The notes below the pieces were generated by a model that saw only the letters and a program-made list of their open reading frames with translations, ran no database searches and had not been told where the DNA came from. A DNA stretch of 64,000 nt. Origin: Gammaproteobacteria bacterium. GTDB taxonomy: Bacteria; Pseudomonadota; Gammaproteobacteria; Pseudomonadales; JAUIET01. The stretch spans positions 542,414 to 606,413 of the forward strand of contig JAUIET010000002.1 of assembly GCA_030429735.1 (NCBI GenBank). Reading direction: 5' to 3'. Below are positions 28,127 to 35,815 of this stretch, piece after piece. Position 1 is the stretch's first letter. Every line of letters starts with the position of its first letter. The position numbers were made by a program, and so were the translations under genes.

Positions 28127-28702
28127 ATGCGAAATGTACAAGCTCAAGTGACGCTCGCGGGTTCCATGGATGAATTTCTCGCGTCGCAAGAACGCAGAGC
28201 CTTTAACATGGCATTGATGGCGACAGGCAATCGGGACGATGCTCTGGAGATTGTTCAGGATGCAATGTTCAAACTGGTGCAGAAGTACTCGAACAAAGAG
28301 CCAGCCAGTTGGGGTCCACTGTTTACGCGAATATTGCAAAACAGAATTAAGAACTGGTACCGTCGGCAATCGTTGACAAGACGCTGGTTCGGTCGCGGTG
28401 CAACAGAGAATGTGGAACAGAATGAGCGCGATGCCGCAGCCGAGACCTCGGTGGAACTGCCGGACGCGTTTGCGCACAGCACGCCCGCCACGGAGGCTCA
28501 GCAACAGCGGTTTATGAATGCGCTGGAGGCTGCGCTGCGAGATTTGCCGCTACGACAACAGCAGGTGTTCTTGCTAAGAGCCGTGCAGGGTCTGGATGTG
28601 GGTGAGACGGCCGCAGCCATGAGCTGTTCTGCGGGCAGCGTGAAAACACATTACTCAAGAGCATTGCAAAAATTGAAGCTACAACTTGCGGAGTATTCCT
28701 AA
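28127..28702 (+). CDS. ECF-like RNA polymerase sigma factor
   Basis: Sigma-70 family factor of 191 residues from ATG 28127. Region 2 begins with FLASQERRAFNMALMATG and contains DALEIVQDAMFKLVQKY. Region 4 contains LPLRQQQVFLLRAVQGLDVGE with the helix-turn-helix MSCSAGSVKTHYSRALQKL. A 178-residue form from ATG 28166 is also possible, and an ATG at 28085 is less likely. Ribosome sites are weak for all. The stop overlaps the next gene by 1 bp (TAATG). The downstream DUF3619-like gene occupies the usual place of an anti-sigma factor. Confidence 0.9.
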   Translation: MRNVQAQVTLAGSMDEFLASQERRAFNMALMATGNRDDALEIVQDAMFKLVQKYSNKEPASWGPLFTRILQNRIKNWYRRQSLTRRWFGRGATENVEQNERDAAAETSVELPDAFAHSTPATEAQQQRFMNALEAALRDLPLRQQQVFLLRAVQGLDVGETAAAMSCSAGSVKTHYSRALQKLKLQLAEYS

Positions 28703-29118
28703 TGTCAGTTGATAGAACCCCCGACGCGCCTGATAGGCTGGAAGAGGGAAGTATCGAGCAACGGCTTGTTCGCGATACTGCCGCGTTGATTCAGAGCAAA
28801 GACGATGCTCTGGACGGCGCAACACTCAGTCGCCTGCATCAGGCACGATCCGCTGCAATTGAGAACAAGCGGGCAATTGACTGGCACTGGAAGCCCCTGA
28901 CGGGCGCTGTCGCTGCGGCGGCGCTGGTGACACTTGTTTTACAAACCAACCTGGATCTGGACGAGCAGAGCGATCAGGAAATTCTGCCAAATTTGGTTGA
29001 TGCGGGGACGCAAGATACTGATGATCTGGAATTGCTAACGTCTGCGATTGATTTGGAGTTGCTGGAGGACCTCGATTTCTATCTGTGGCTGGAGAGTAGT
29101 GACGAGGTTGAAGCGTGA
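28702..29118 (+). CDS. DUF3619-like protein, putative anti-sigma factor
   Basis: Protein of 138 residues with one hydrophobic segment at about 68-82 (TGAVAAAALVTLVL). The N-terminal cytoplasmic part contains LDGATLSRLHQARSAAI, and the C-terminal periplasmic part is very acidic and ends in LELLEDLDFYLWL, the pattern of DUF3619-like proteins. One membrane helix, a cytoplasmic N-terminus and coupling to a sigma factor gene fit an anti-sigma or sigma-modulating role; this is inferred from topology and context, not shown by a known domain. It overlaps the next ORF by 4 bp. Confidence 0.75.
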   Translation: MSVDRTPDAPDRLEEGSIEQRLVRDTAALIQSKDDALDGATLSRLHQARSAAIENKRAIDWHWKPLTGAVAAAALVTLVLQTNLDLDEQSDQEILPNLVDAGTQDTDDLELLTSAIDLELLEDLDFYLWLESSDEVEA

Positions 29119-29396
29119 TGTACAGCGTACTGCGTATTACCTGTGTTTCAGTTTTAGGCGGAACCCTGGTCATTGGTTTGGCATGGGCGCAGGAGTCACT
29201 TGCCGATATAGAATTTCTGGAATTTCTAGGTAACTGGTCCCAGGAAGAGCAGCAATGGCTTGATGCCGAGATGGACGCCATAGTGGCCATCAACTGTGAG
29301 GGAACTGGTGCAGATGGTACTGGTGCAGATGATAAGACGGCTGGCACAACAGCCGATTGTTCAGACCCCAACCATGAACAGAAAGGTGCGCAATGA
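29115..29396 (+). CDS. Small exported acidic protein of unknown function
   Basis: Protein of 93 residues with a signal peptide (MMYSVLRITCVSVLGGTLVIGLAWA-type core ending AWAQ). The mature region is acidic: LADIEFLEFLGNW, then SQEEQQWLDAEM, then a Gly/Thr/Asp-rich tail with two cysteines. The EFLEFLGNW motif is often seen in small proteins encoded between such sigma factors and DUF3106 genes, from memory. It overlaps both neighbours by 4 bp, so the four-gene unit is translationally coupled. Confidence 0.7.
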   Translation: MMYSVLRITCVSVLGGTLVIGLAWAQESLADIEFLEFLGNWSQEEQQWLDAEMDAIVAINCEGTGADGTGADDKTAGTTADCSDPNHEQKGAQ

Positions 29397-29860
29397 CTAC
29401 AAGCCGTTTACCGGAAAGCCTCTCTTTTTGTTTTTGCATCGTGCTTGCGTTGCTAAGTCTGGACCTGTCTGCACAGCAGTCGTGGTCAGATTTGAACGAA
29501 GGGCAGCAGCAGGCACTTAAATCTTTCGAATCGCAGTGGGATACGTTTCCTGTGCAGCGTCAGCAAAAATTACTCAGTGGCCTACAGCGCTGGCAATCAA
29601 TGACCCCCACACAACGTGAGCAAGCAAGAAGTCGTTACCAGCGCTGGCAGAGTATTGATCCGGACCGAAAGCAATTAATCAGAGAGCGCTACAGGAAATT
29701 CCGGGAGTTGTCGCCGCCACAGCGTAAACGTTTGCTTGAGCAACGCCAGCGATACAAGGCTTTATCCAAGGAGCGGCGCCAGGAACTTCGTAAACGATTC
29801 CGTGACTTAAGCCCTGCGCAAAAAGCAAAGATACGAAACGCCTTGCGAGATCGACCGTAA
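29393..29860 (+). CDS. DUF3106 domain exported protein
   Basis: Exported basic protein of 155 residues. A signal peptide ends near LDLSAQ. The mature part is rich in Arg/Gln and built from repeated short helices of the form LQRWQSMTPTQREQAR, YQRWQSIDPDRKQLIR, YRKFRELSPPQRKRLLEQ and FRDLSPAQKAKIR. This is the DUF3106 pattern, with a WxxLSPxQR-like repeat. It resembles periplasmic stress proteins such as the CpxP/Spy type only in being a helical, charged periplasmic protein. It is the last gene of the sigma factor operon. Confidence 0.82.
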   Translation: MTTSRLPESLSFCFCIVLALLSLDLSAQQSWSDLNEGQQQALKSFESQWDTFPVQRQQKLLSGLQRWQSMTPTQREQARSRYQRWQSIDPDRKQLIRERYRKFRELSPPQRKRLLEQRQRYKALSKERRQELRKRFRDLSPAQKAKIRNALRDRP

Positions 29861-29918
29861 CCACCACCTTCACCGATGGTACAATGGCGCTATCACAACT
29901 ATTGAGGACATTAAGAAG

Positions 29919-30389
29919 ATGGGTACACAGTTCGATTCACCCGCAGATCTACTGGCCGCAGAACCTGGTCTGGCACTGGGCAGCAGCGATTGGTTACTGT
30001 TAGACCAGGAACGTATCAATCTTTTCGCAGACGCTACTGGCGATCATCAATGGATTCACGTTGATCCTGACAAAGCAAAAGACGGGCCATTCGGCGCGTG
30101 TATTGCGCATGGCTATCTCACCTTGTCATTGGTCAATTTATTTTTACCTGATATCTTTAAAGTCAATAACATCTCAATGGGGATAAACTACGGCGTAGAA
30201 AAAGTGCGTTTCCCGGCGGTTGTTCCCGCGGGAACTAACATTCGTGGTAGTGGTGAGTTAGTGCGTGTTGAGGAGGTTAAAGGTGGCGCTGTGCAAGCTG
30301 TAGTACGAGTCACGGTTGAAATAGAAAACAGCGATCGACCGGCGTGCGTGGTCGATACCATTAACCGTTTTGTTCCGGCTGACAGCTGA
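29919..30389 (+). CDS. MaoC-like (R)-specific enoyl-CoA hydratase family protein
   Basis: Hot-dog fold hydratase of 156 residues, acting on enoyl-CoA thioesters. The catalytic Asp/His hydratase motif is in ATGDHQWIHVDPDKA with FGACIAHGYLTLSLVN downstream, as in the R-hydratase/NodN branch. RBS AAGAAG lies directly before the ATG. It is a single gene, convergent with the porin gene (5 bp between stops). It may supply (R)-3-hydroxyacyl-CoA or act in branched-chain catabolism. Confidence 0.92.
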   Translation: MGTQFDSPADLLAAEPGLALGSSDWLLLDQERINLFADATGDHQWIHVDPDKAKDGPFGACIAHGYLTLSLVNLFLPDIFKVNNISMGINYGVEKVRFPAVVPAGTNIRGSGELVRVEEVKGGAVQAVVRVTVEIENSDRPACVVDTINRFVPADS

Positions 30390-30394
30390 AAGAC

Positions 30395-31537
30395 TCAGAA
30401 TACCAGTTGGAATCGCAAAGAGATTGCGTCGCCAGTCGTTTGACTATGGACGGTATCACCGGCGATTTCGGGCATCAGATAGTTGATGCCCATGCGCACA
30501 TGTTTGCCAACATAAATGTTCGCACCCACCGTCATAACGCTCGCTTCGGCGCCGATCGAATCATCTCCAATGCTGTCCCTTAAATCTATTTCGCTGTACC
30601 GGGCGAACAGCTCCACAGCGCCTCGGTCTGAGTCCGGCTTTAGGCGCGCAAACTCACCATCGTCGTATCGCCTGCTTTCGCCGCTCAGTGTGTAGCTTGC
30701 CTGCAGATAATATCCGTCGTAAGTAAACGATTGATTGATGTCACTGGCATCCACTTCAGTCAACATGTACTCAGCTTGCAGTCTCATCGGCCCCTGTTGC
30801 CAAGCGCCTTCCAGGCCAACCTGCCATTGTTGATCTGCGTTGAATCGCGCACTTCGCACAATATTGTCAGCCGAACCAACCTCGGCTGAGTCGCGCAGTC
30901 GAAACGGGTTGTTGTTCCAGTCGGTGTAAGATCCCGCGATACCCATGTGCAACACACTGTTTTTATTGCGAATGGGCGCCAATGAATAGCGCCCGGTTAG
31001 AGACTGCGGGGCGGTATTGGGGAAACGGTGGTCATCATCATGAACCTGAAACACGCCCACCGCCCAGGTTTGGCGCTTTTGAAATTTGTGCAGCTGGATC
31101 CCAAATGCTCGATCGGGTGTCAGCGCATTGGTCGTCATTGCGCGTTCCAATGCTGTTATCGAGCGCACGCTGTCCAGTCGCTCCAGCCCGAACGGTTGCT
31201 TGAACTTTCCAATTGTAATTTTGACTGCGTCAAAGCCACGATATCGCAACCAGGCGTTATTGATATTGAGTGAATCGCCGCTTTCTGAGTATTGCGCGGT
31301 GAACTTAGCTCGCCAGTCTTTCTTGAAGCGATAGTTCAGGTTCAGCCGTGCGCGGCGAAGGTCAAACTCGCTTTGGCTCTGCGCATCGCGGTGATAAAAC
31401 TTGCCGCTAAAGTCCGCGTCAAGTTGCAGCAAGCCACCTATTTCAAATTTGTGTGACTGGTCGGCCGATGCATTTGCAGCTAGAAGGGTGATAATCAGCG
31501 CCGTACAGGGTGGCAGCCAACAAACGCCCTTACTCAT
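30395..31537 (-). CDS. OprO/OprP-like porin (phosphate-selective porin family)
   Basis: Outer-membrane beta-barrel of 380 residues from ATG 31537. The signal peptide ends near LAANASADQ. The first strands KFEIGGLLQLDADF and FDLRRARLNLNYRF, the loop KITIGKFKQPFGLERLDS and the terminal Phe of SLRFQLVF are typical of the phosphate-selective porin O/P family. Specificity for phosphate or polyphosphate is known for OprP/OprO but cannot be read here. The start overlaps the DUF4956 stop by 8 bp, so it is the last gene of the CotH-VTC-DUF4956-porin unit. An alternative start is at 31555. Confidence 0.85.
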   Translation of the reverse strand: MSKGVCWLPPCTALIITLLAANASADQSHKFEIGGLLQLDADFSGKFYHRDAQSQSEFDLRRARLNLNYRFKKDWRAKFTAQYSESGDSLNINNAWLRYRGFDAVKITIGKFKQPFGLERLDSVRSITALERAMTTNALTPDRAFGIQLHKFQKRQTWAVGVFQVHDDDHRFPNTAPQSLTGRYSLAPIRNKNSVLHMGIAGSYTDWNNNPFRLRDSAEVGSADNIVRSARFNADQQWQVGLEGAWQQGPMRLQAEYMLTEVDASDINQSFTYDGYYLQASYTLSGESRRYDDGEFARLKPDSDRGAVELFARYSEIDLRDSIGDDSIGAEASVMTVGANIYVGKHVRMGINYLMPEIAGDTVHSQTTGDAISLRFQLVF

Positions 31538-32114
31538 GATTGTTCTTCGGTGCAAAGTGAATTTTCAAACGCGCCGTATCGCGAAGATAATCCACCGACA
31601 AAGTTTCAACAAATTGAATATCCAAGCCGGTTTTCTCGCGTAAATCTGCAATCAGCTCGGGCTTGTTATCCGGTGCAATATTGGCCACGTTTTCGTAGAG
31701 TATTTCCCGGTCATGTAAAATTGGCAATATGGCGCTGGTTTCTGAAAAATACGCCATCAGGCAGATCAAGCCATTCAACAAACACAGCTCCCACCATGTC
31801 ATCTGGCCTACGCCGGACAGCAGAGCAATGGAAATCACCAGAAACAGGTAGGTCATTTCCTTAATGGTGATCGATTCGGTGCGGTATCTGAGCATTGAGA
31901 AAACCGCGAATAAGCCAAATGCAAACCCCATCGATATATCGGCGCCGTGCAGGAGCGCGGTTACGATAAATACGCCAGTACCAAACAGCACAAACGGCAT
32001 GGCATGGGCGCGATGTCGGGAATAGGGGTAGTAACAAAACCTGACCAGCACGACAACCGATATTGTATTAATCAACAACCTGACGATAAAGAAGGTACCC
32101 AGGGTGGACGTCAT
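31530..32114 (-). CDS. DUF4956 integral membrane protein
   Basis: Inner-membrane protein of 194 residues with about four hydrophobic segments in the first 130 residues and a soluble C-terminal domain of about 65 residues. The family motif is AFGLFAVFSMLRYRTESIT followed by KEMTYLFLVI. Function is not established, but DUF4956 genes repeatedly accompany VTC-domain and CotH genes, as here. By analogy with yeast VTC, where polymer synthesis is coupled to membrane passage, it could be the membrane conduit for the VTC product; this is inference. One base separates it from the VTC gene. Confidence 0.85.
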   Translation of the reverse strand: MTSTLGTFFIVRLLINTISVVVLVRFCYYPYSRHRAHAMPFVLFGTGVFIVTALLHGADISMGFAFGLFAVFSMLRYRTESITIKEMTYLFLVISIALLSGVGQMTWWELCLLNGLICLMAYFSETSAILPILHDREILYENVANIAPDNKPELIADLREKTGLDIQFVETLSVDYLRDTARLKIHFAPKNNHE

Positions 32115-32115
32115 A

Positions 32116-32964
32116 TCAAGTTTCCAGTGTGGTGTTAGTCGTTGTGTAAGTATCTAAGCGACGCAATAATGTTCGAAACCGGTTCATCTTTAGCGGTTCT
32201 TCTGCTGTCAGGCAGCAGCCGATACAGTACTTGCTGAAGCTGCTGCTGCGCAGAGAGTGACGCTTGAGCTGAGATTGAAAAGCCGTTGCCTGGTGCTTTC
32301 CGTAGCGCTTGTTCTCAGCGATCGCCAAATCGGGCAGAGACAGCTGTACGGAGCTGCCGACGCGGCTGAACCGAAGATCAAAATCGAGAGTAATTCGTTC
32401 TGGAAACTGTTTATGTTGCAGAGTAATGCGGCGGTAATTCACGTGCAGTACTGGCGCCAATTGCTGCACTTCAGAGCTGGGCAGTAGACCCAGCACAAAA
32501 TGTCGACCCACTGATTCAGCGTCACAACCCGTGGGTAAGGATTCGCGCATTTTTATCGTGCGCCGTTTGTTCGTCTTGAACTTGATTTCAATAAACTCGG
32601 AACTGGTCTCTTTGTAACGCCGGTAGCGCACTTTGTGGCGATTGAGTTTACCGTTGTGGTGTTGCAGATAATAATTCAGCCTCTGCGAGTCGAAATAGGT
32701 GTTCTGGTAGGTGAAAATGCGATGCCCATCGATCTGGAGCGCTGTGTATTCCTGGTCGAGCGCGCTGATGGTATTGCGCAGATCCTTCACAGATAATAAG
32801 TATTTTGAGTCCACCCGGTCCATCAAACTGGTCTCAATGACAGCGTTCAGCGAATGCTTGTCGAATCTGGCCACTGCACAGCGAATATCGGCGCGATCGG
32901 TAACGTTGGGTTTTCGAAGGCGTTCATGGCTGGATTGAAGGTCTTTGATCGAGAACGCATTCAT
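32116..32964 (-). CDS. VTC domain protein, putative polyphosphate polymerase
   Basis: Cytoplasmic protein of 282 residues with the VTC/CYTH-like tunnel fold that in yeast Vtc4 makes polyphosphate from ATP. Basic and acidic residues lining such tunnels are visible in order: DSKYLL (Lys54), TYFDSQRLNYYLQHH, KVRYRRY (Arg113, Arg115), EIKFK (Glu126, Lys128), RRTIKMRE and, near the C-terminus, SSFSKYCIG. The set looks intact, so catalysis is plausible. There is no SPX regulatory domain and no membrane helix; the neighbouring DUF4956 protein may supply the membrane part. It overlaps the cotH-like gene by 4 bp. Confidence 0.88.
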   Translation of the reverse strand: MNAFSIKDLQSSHERLRKPNVTDRADIRCAVARFDKHSLNAVIETSLMDRVDSKYLLSVKDLRNTISALDQEYTALQIDGHRIFTYQNTYFDSQRLNYYLQHHNGKLNRHKVRYRRYKETSSEFIEIKFKTNKRRTIKMRESLPTGCDAESVGRHFVLGLLPSSEVQQLAPVLHVNYRRITLQHKQFPERITLDFDLRFSRVGSSVQLSLPDLAIAENKRYGKHQATAFQSQLKRHSLRSSSFSKYCIGCCLTAEEPLKMNRFRTLLRRLDTYTTTNTTLET

Positions 32965-34640
32965 TGGCCTGGTCCGTCGAAGAAACCGTTATTGAACCCC
33001 AGCGTTGCTTCAAAACTTCCGCTAAACGGTTCGCCTGGGGCGCCAGCCTGATCAAGCGTTAATCGGCCTCCGGCTGCAATGCCGAAGTCACCATCGGGTC
33101 CTGAATCGAATATAAACAGCGTGGTGGCAAATCCATGAAACTGTGTTTCACCCTCTCGAAACTCGGGTTCTTCCACCGAGAACAGCGCAATCACAGCAGG
33201 GCCATTATCTACCCCGATTAGTGCAAACGGCACGGTAAGAGGGTTTGTCAAGCTGCTGAGTGCGCCATCAGTAAGGTCATCCCTGCTGACAAATCCGTTG
33301 TACGTTCTGGCGATTCCGCTGGCATCTGTGTAAGTGAACGAGCCCACATTTCCTTCCCACTGGCCACTGACCTGGCCGCGGACAGTGCTGCAGCTGGTTT
33401 CCATATCCTCAAGTGGCTCGGTGTCGTCCTCGATGTCGCCATTGAGCGCGCTGAGCAGGCGCTCGCGTTGATTCTCAGCAAACTCCTTCACCTCATCAAT
33501 TGCATCGGGGTGGCTATTGGTAAGAGTGGAAATTCGGTCCATCTCGGCAACAATGTCATCCTCGTTGAACACGCTCTGCAACAGCCGTTCAATATTCTCG
33601 AACAGCCTGGACCGTATTTGCGGATTGGCGTAGAGACGATTGGCTAAAAAGCCAACATGCCAAATAGGGAAGTTGCCACCGTTCAATCCTGCTCTGGGGC
33701 TGAGTGCGCCGTCCGTTCCCCAAGGAATGTAACTGAACGTATGAGTTGCCGGATTGTTGTAGATAAAGTAATTGTTGTTAGTGTTTCCGGTTGCTCCATC
33801 CCAGTGACCGGTGATGATCTCCATCGCCCAGAAATCCATAAACTGGTCTACATCCAGTACCTGTTCCAACAATGGCAGTAGATTGTCATCATCTGCCGCG
33901 AGCGCATTAACCACCGCGTTTAAATCACTGCGATCGTTGACACGCTGATTGGTTTTCAACTGAAACGCATGCTGACGAATAGGTGCAAAGCCCGCTAGTT
34001 GGGCTTCGTATAGGTTACCCCCGGCATCGTCGAAATTTCGTCTGAGAAAGGGCTCATTAATGCCTTCAACATTGGAATAGTAACCAAGGTCCTGACCATT
34101 AACACTGACCTTTGCAAAATTGCAGCGTGGTGCGATCAATCCTGCATCTCTGAACAGCTGGTAGGTAACGCACTGGCGAGTAGCGCTTGCATCCTGACGG
34201 TTGTTGTTCAGTGTCATGCGTCGCATGCTTTGGTAGTTTGCGCTGGCGTCATCCACCGCAAAATCAAGCTTCATCGATGGTCGGCTCGGACTCAGGGAAC
34301 CTAGAAACCCTTTTTTTCGTATACCCACATTTTGAATGGTCTCGCCATCAATGCTGACATCCGCACGGAAGTTGGAGTACTCGAAATCGCGAAAGCACCC
34401 GGATAACAAGTCGCCCATTGTTCGACCTTCAAATCGCAAGGTTTGATAATCCGTTTCATCCATCCGGATATTCACTTGCAGTACTCGCTCCGCAGCAAAA
34501 AATTCCCCGGACAGGTCCGGTTGCAGTGGAAAAAGTTCGCTGTTTGAAACCGTTTCGATATCGCCACCGGCGCCGCAGGCGGTTAGCGTGAGCAGCGCAA
34601 GGCAGAAGAATGCGGCACGGATATGATGGAGACTTCTCAA
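32961..34640 (-). CDS. CotH kinase-like lipoprotein
   Basis: Predicted surface or periplasmic lipoprotein of 559 residues. The signal ends in LALLTLTAC (Cys22). The CotH domain spans about residues 50-400, with IRKKGFLGSLSPSRPSMKLD, RMTLNNNRQDASATRQCVTY, NGQDLGYYSNVEGINEPFL, FWAMEIITGHWDGATGN and FSYIPWGTDGAL. Bacillus CotH is a protein kinase acting on spore coat proteins, and CotH-like proteins share that atypical kinase fold. A beta-rich C-terminal domain (about 420-559) follows. It is the first gene of the four-gene operon and likely supplies the extracytoplasmic modification step. Confidence 0.88.
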   Translation of the reverse strand: MRSLHHIRAAFFCLALLTLTACGAGGDIETVSNSELFPLQPDLSGEFFAAERVLQVNIRMDETDYQTLRFEGRTMGDLLSGCFRDFEYSNFRADVSIDGETIQNVGIRKKGFLGSLSPSRPSMKLDFAVDDASANYQSMRRMTLNNNRQDASATRQCVTYQLFRDAGLIAPRCNFAKVSVNGQDLGYYSNVEGINEPFLRRNFDDAGGNLYEAQLAGFAPIRQHAFQLKTNQRVNDRSDLNAVVNALAADDDNLLPLLEQVLDVDQFMDFWAMEIITGHWDGATGNTNNNYFIYNNPATHTFSYIPWGTDGALSPRAGLNGGNFPIWHVGFLANRLYANPQIRSRLFENIERLLQSVFNEDDIVAEMDRISTLTNSHPDAIDEVKEFAENQRERLLSALNGDIEDDTEPLEDMETSCSTVRGQVSGQWEGNVGSFTYTDASGIARTYNGFVSRDDLTDGALSSLTNPLTVPFALIGVDNGPAVIALFSVEEPEFREGETQFHGFATTLFIFDSGPDGDFGIAAGGRLTLDQAGAPGEPFSGSFEATLGFNNGFFDGPGQ

Positions 34641-34789
34641 AAATCATTTCTTATGCAGTATTTATGGCACATAGTCACATGGCGGGTATGCATAGGTCAA
34701 TTTACCATCCGTTTACCTGATACCATAGTCGCAGCGGCGGCTCGCGAGCTTGGTCTTGGCCGGCTCCATACACTGTGAGGCTCAACTAA

Positions 34790-35485
34790 ATGGCTGATAA
34801 GCCGGATTATTCCAACGTACCCATACACCCGGCAGCAACGGTTATCCTGTTGCGTGACCACGATGACGGTTTGCAGACATTGCTGCTAAGGCGAAATTCA
34901 CAACTCACGTTTGCTGGAGGTAGCTGGGTATTTCCGGGCGGGCGTTTCGAATCGTCTGATTTTGATCAGGCCGGGAGTCAGGATGAAACTGCGGCGGCAC
35001 CGTACGCTGCCGCGCGTGAAACGCTGGAAGAAACCGGCTTGAAGGTTCAAGCTGATGAGTTTGTTTATTTCTCTCACTGGACAACACCGCCTGTTATGCC
35101 CAAGCGCTTTTCAACCTGGTTTTTCCTGACCCATACACATGACCGTGACGAAGTGATGGTGGATGGGTCAGAGATTGAGGATCACGTATGGGTAACTGCT
35201 GCTAACGCACTCGCCTTGCATGCCAAGCAGGAAATCGAGCTGTTGCCGCCAACGTTCGTCTCTTTGACGGAATTACTGGCATTCGAGACTGCTGGGCAAG
35301 CCTTGCAGGAAATTGCCAATCGCCCGGCATTTGTATTTGAGCCAAAATTCGGGAAGCAGGGCGATGATGTTGTTGCTTTGTACGCTGACGATGCTGGCTA
35401 TGAGAGTGGCGACGCATGCGCGCCGGGTAGCCGCCACCGTTGTGTGATGCGACCCGGTGAATGGCGTTACGAACGAAGTTACTAG
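34790..35485 (+). CDS. Nudix hydrolase
   Basis: Nucleoside-diphosphate-linked moiety hydrolase of 231 residues. The Nudix box is present with an insertion after the first glycine: WVFPGGRFESSDF, then AAARETLEETGLKV. It resembles the NUDT7/CoA-pyrophosphatase-like and long-chain group rather than MutT. The divergent neighbour is the cotH-like gene. The stop codon TAG (35483-35485) lies inside the left terminal repeat of a mobile element, so the natural C-terminus may have been trimmed or changed by the insertion. Confidence 0.9.
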   Translation: MADKPDYSNVPIHPAATVILLRDHDDGLQTLLLRRNSQLTFAGGSWVFPGGRFESSDFDQAGSQDETAAAPYAAARETLEETGLKVQADEFVYFSHWTTPPVMPKRFSTWFFLTHTHDRDEVMVDGSEIEDHVWVTAANALALHAKQEIELLPPTFVSLTELLAFETAGQALQEIANRPAFVFEPKFGKQGDDVVALYADDAGYESGDACAPGSRHRCVMRPGEWRYERSY

Positions 35486-35515
35486 TGTCCCTTAACATAA
35501 GTTCGTACCATTTAG
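35481..35515 (+). repeat. Left terminal inverted repeat
   Basis: Left end of the 306-bp element, identical to the reverse complement of 35752-35786 over 35 bp. It supplies the TAG stop of the Nudix gene. Confidence 0.9.
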
Positions 35516-35751
35516 CCCGTCATTCGAGGCCTCCAGCGAGGCGAACTCTGCAGTGAATACCCAAAACACTCGCGTCGCTCGCGGGGCAGGCTCTAGTGGG
35601 CTCTATTCGCAAAGAGTCCAACGAAGCTGGAGGCCTCGAATGGCGGGCCCTCCGGGAGCCAGCACAATGGCGTTCTTCGTCGTTGTGTCCCTTGCCAATA
35701 TAGTCGATATTCCCTGCGGAACACGCCTAGAAGAACGCCATTGTGCTGGCT

Positions 35752-35786
35752 CTAAATGGTACGAACTTATGTTAAGGGACACTAGT
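35752..35786 (-). repeat. Right terminal inverted repeat
   Basis: Right end of the 306-bp element. It lies 30 bp from the 3' end of the wax ester synthase gene. Confidence 0.9.
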
Positions 35787-35815
35787 TCCCACGCCCTGCA
35801 AGGTGCGGGTGACGC

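Larger units (their letters stand above)
35481..35786. mobile_element. 306-bp non-autonomous element (MITE-like) with nested inverted repeats
   Basis: Perfect 35-bp inverted repeats bound the segment (35481-35515 and 35752-35786; outer sequence ACTAGTGTCCCTTAACATAA). Inside are two more inverted repeats: 23 bp with one mismatch at 35515-35537 and 35626-35648, and a perfect 23 bp at 35656-35678 and 35730-35752. No transposase is encoded. The outer ends contain CTAG, which may be a 4-bp target duplication of the YTAR type used by some IS5-like elements. The open frame across it has no recognisable product. A solo end of the same family occurs at 44156. The transposase family cannot be named from the ends alone. 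Confidence 0.85.
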
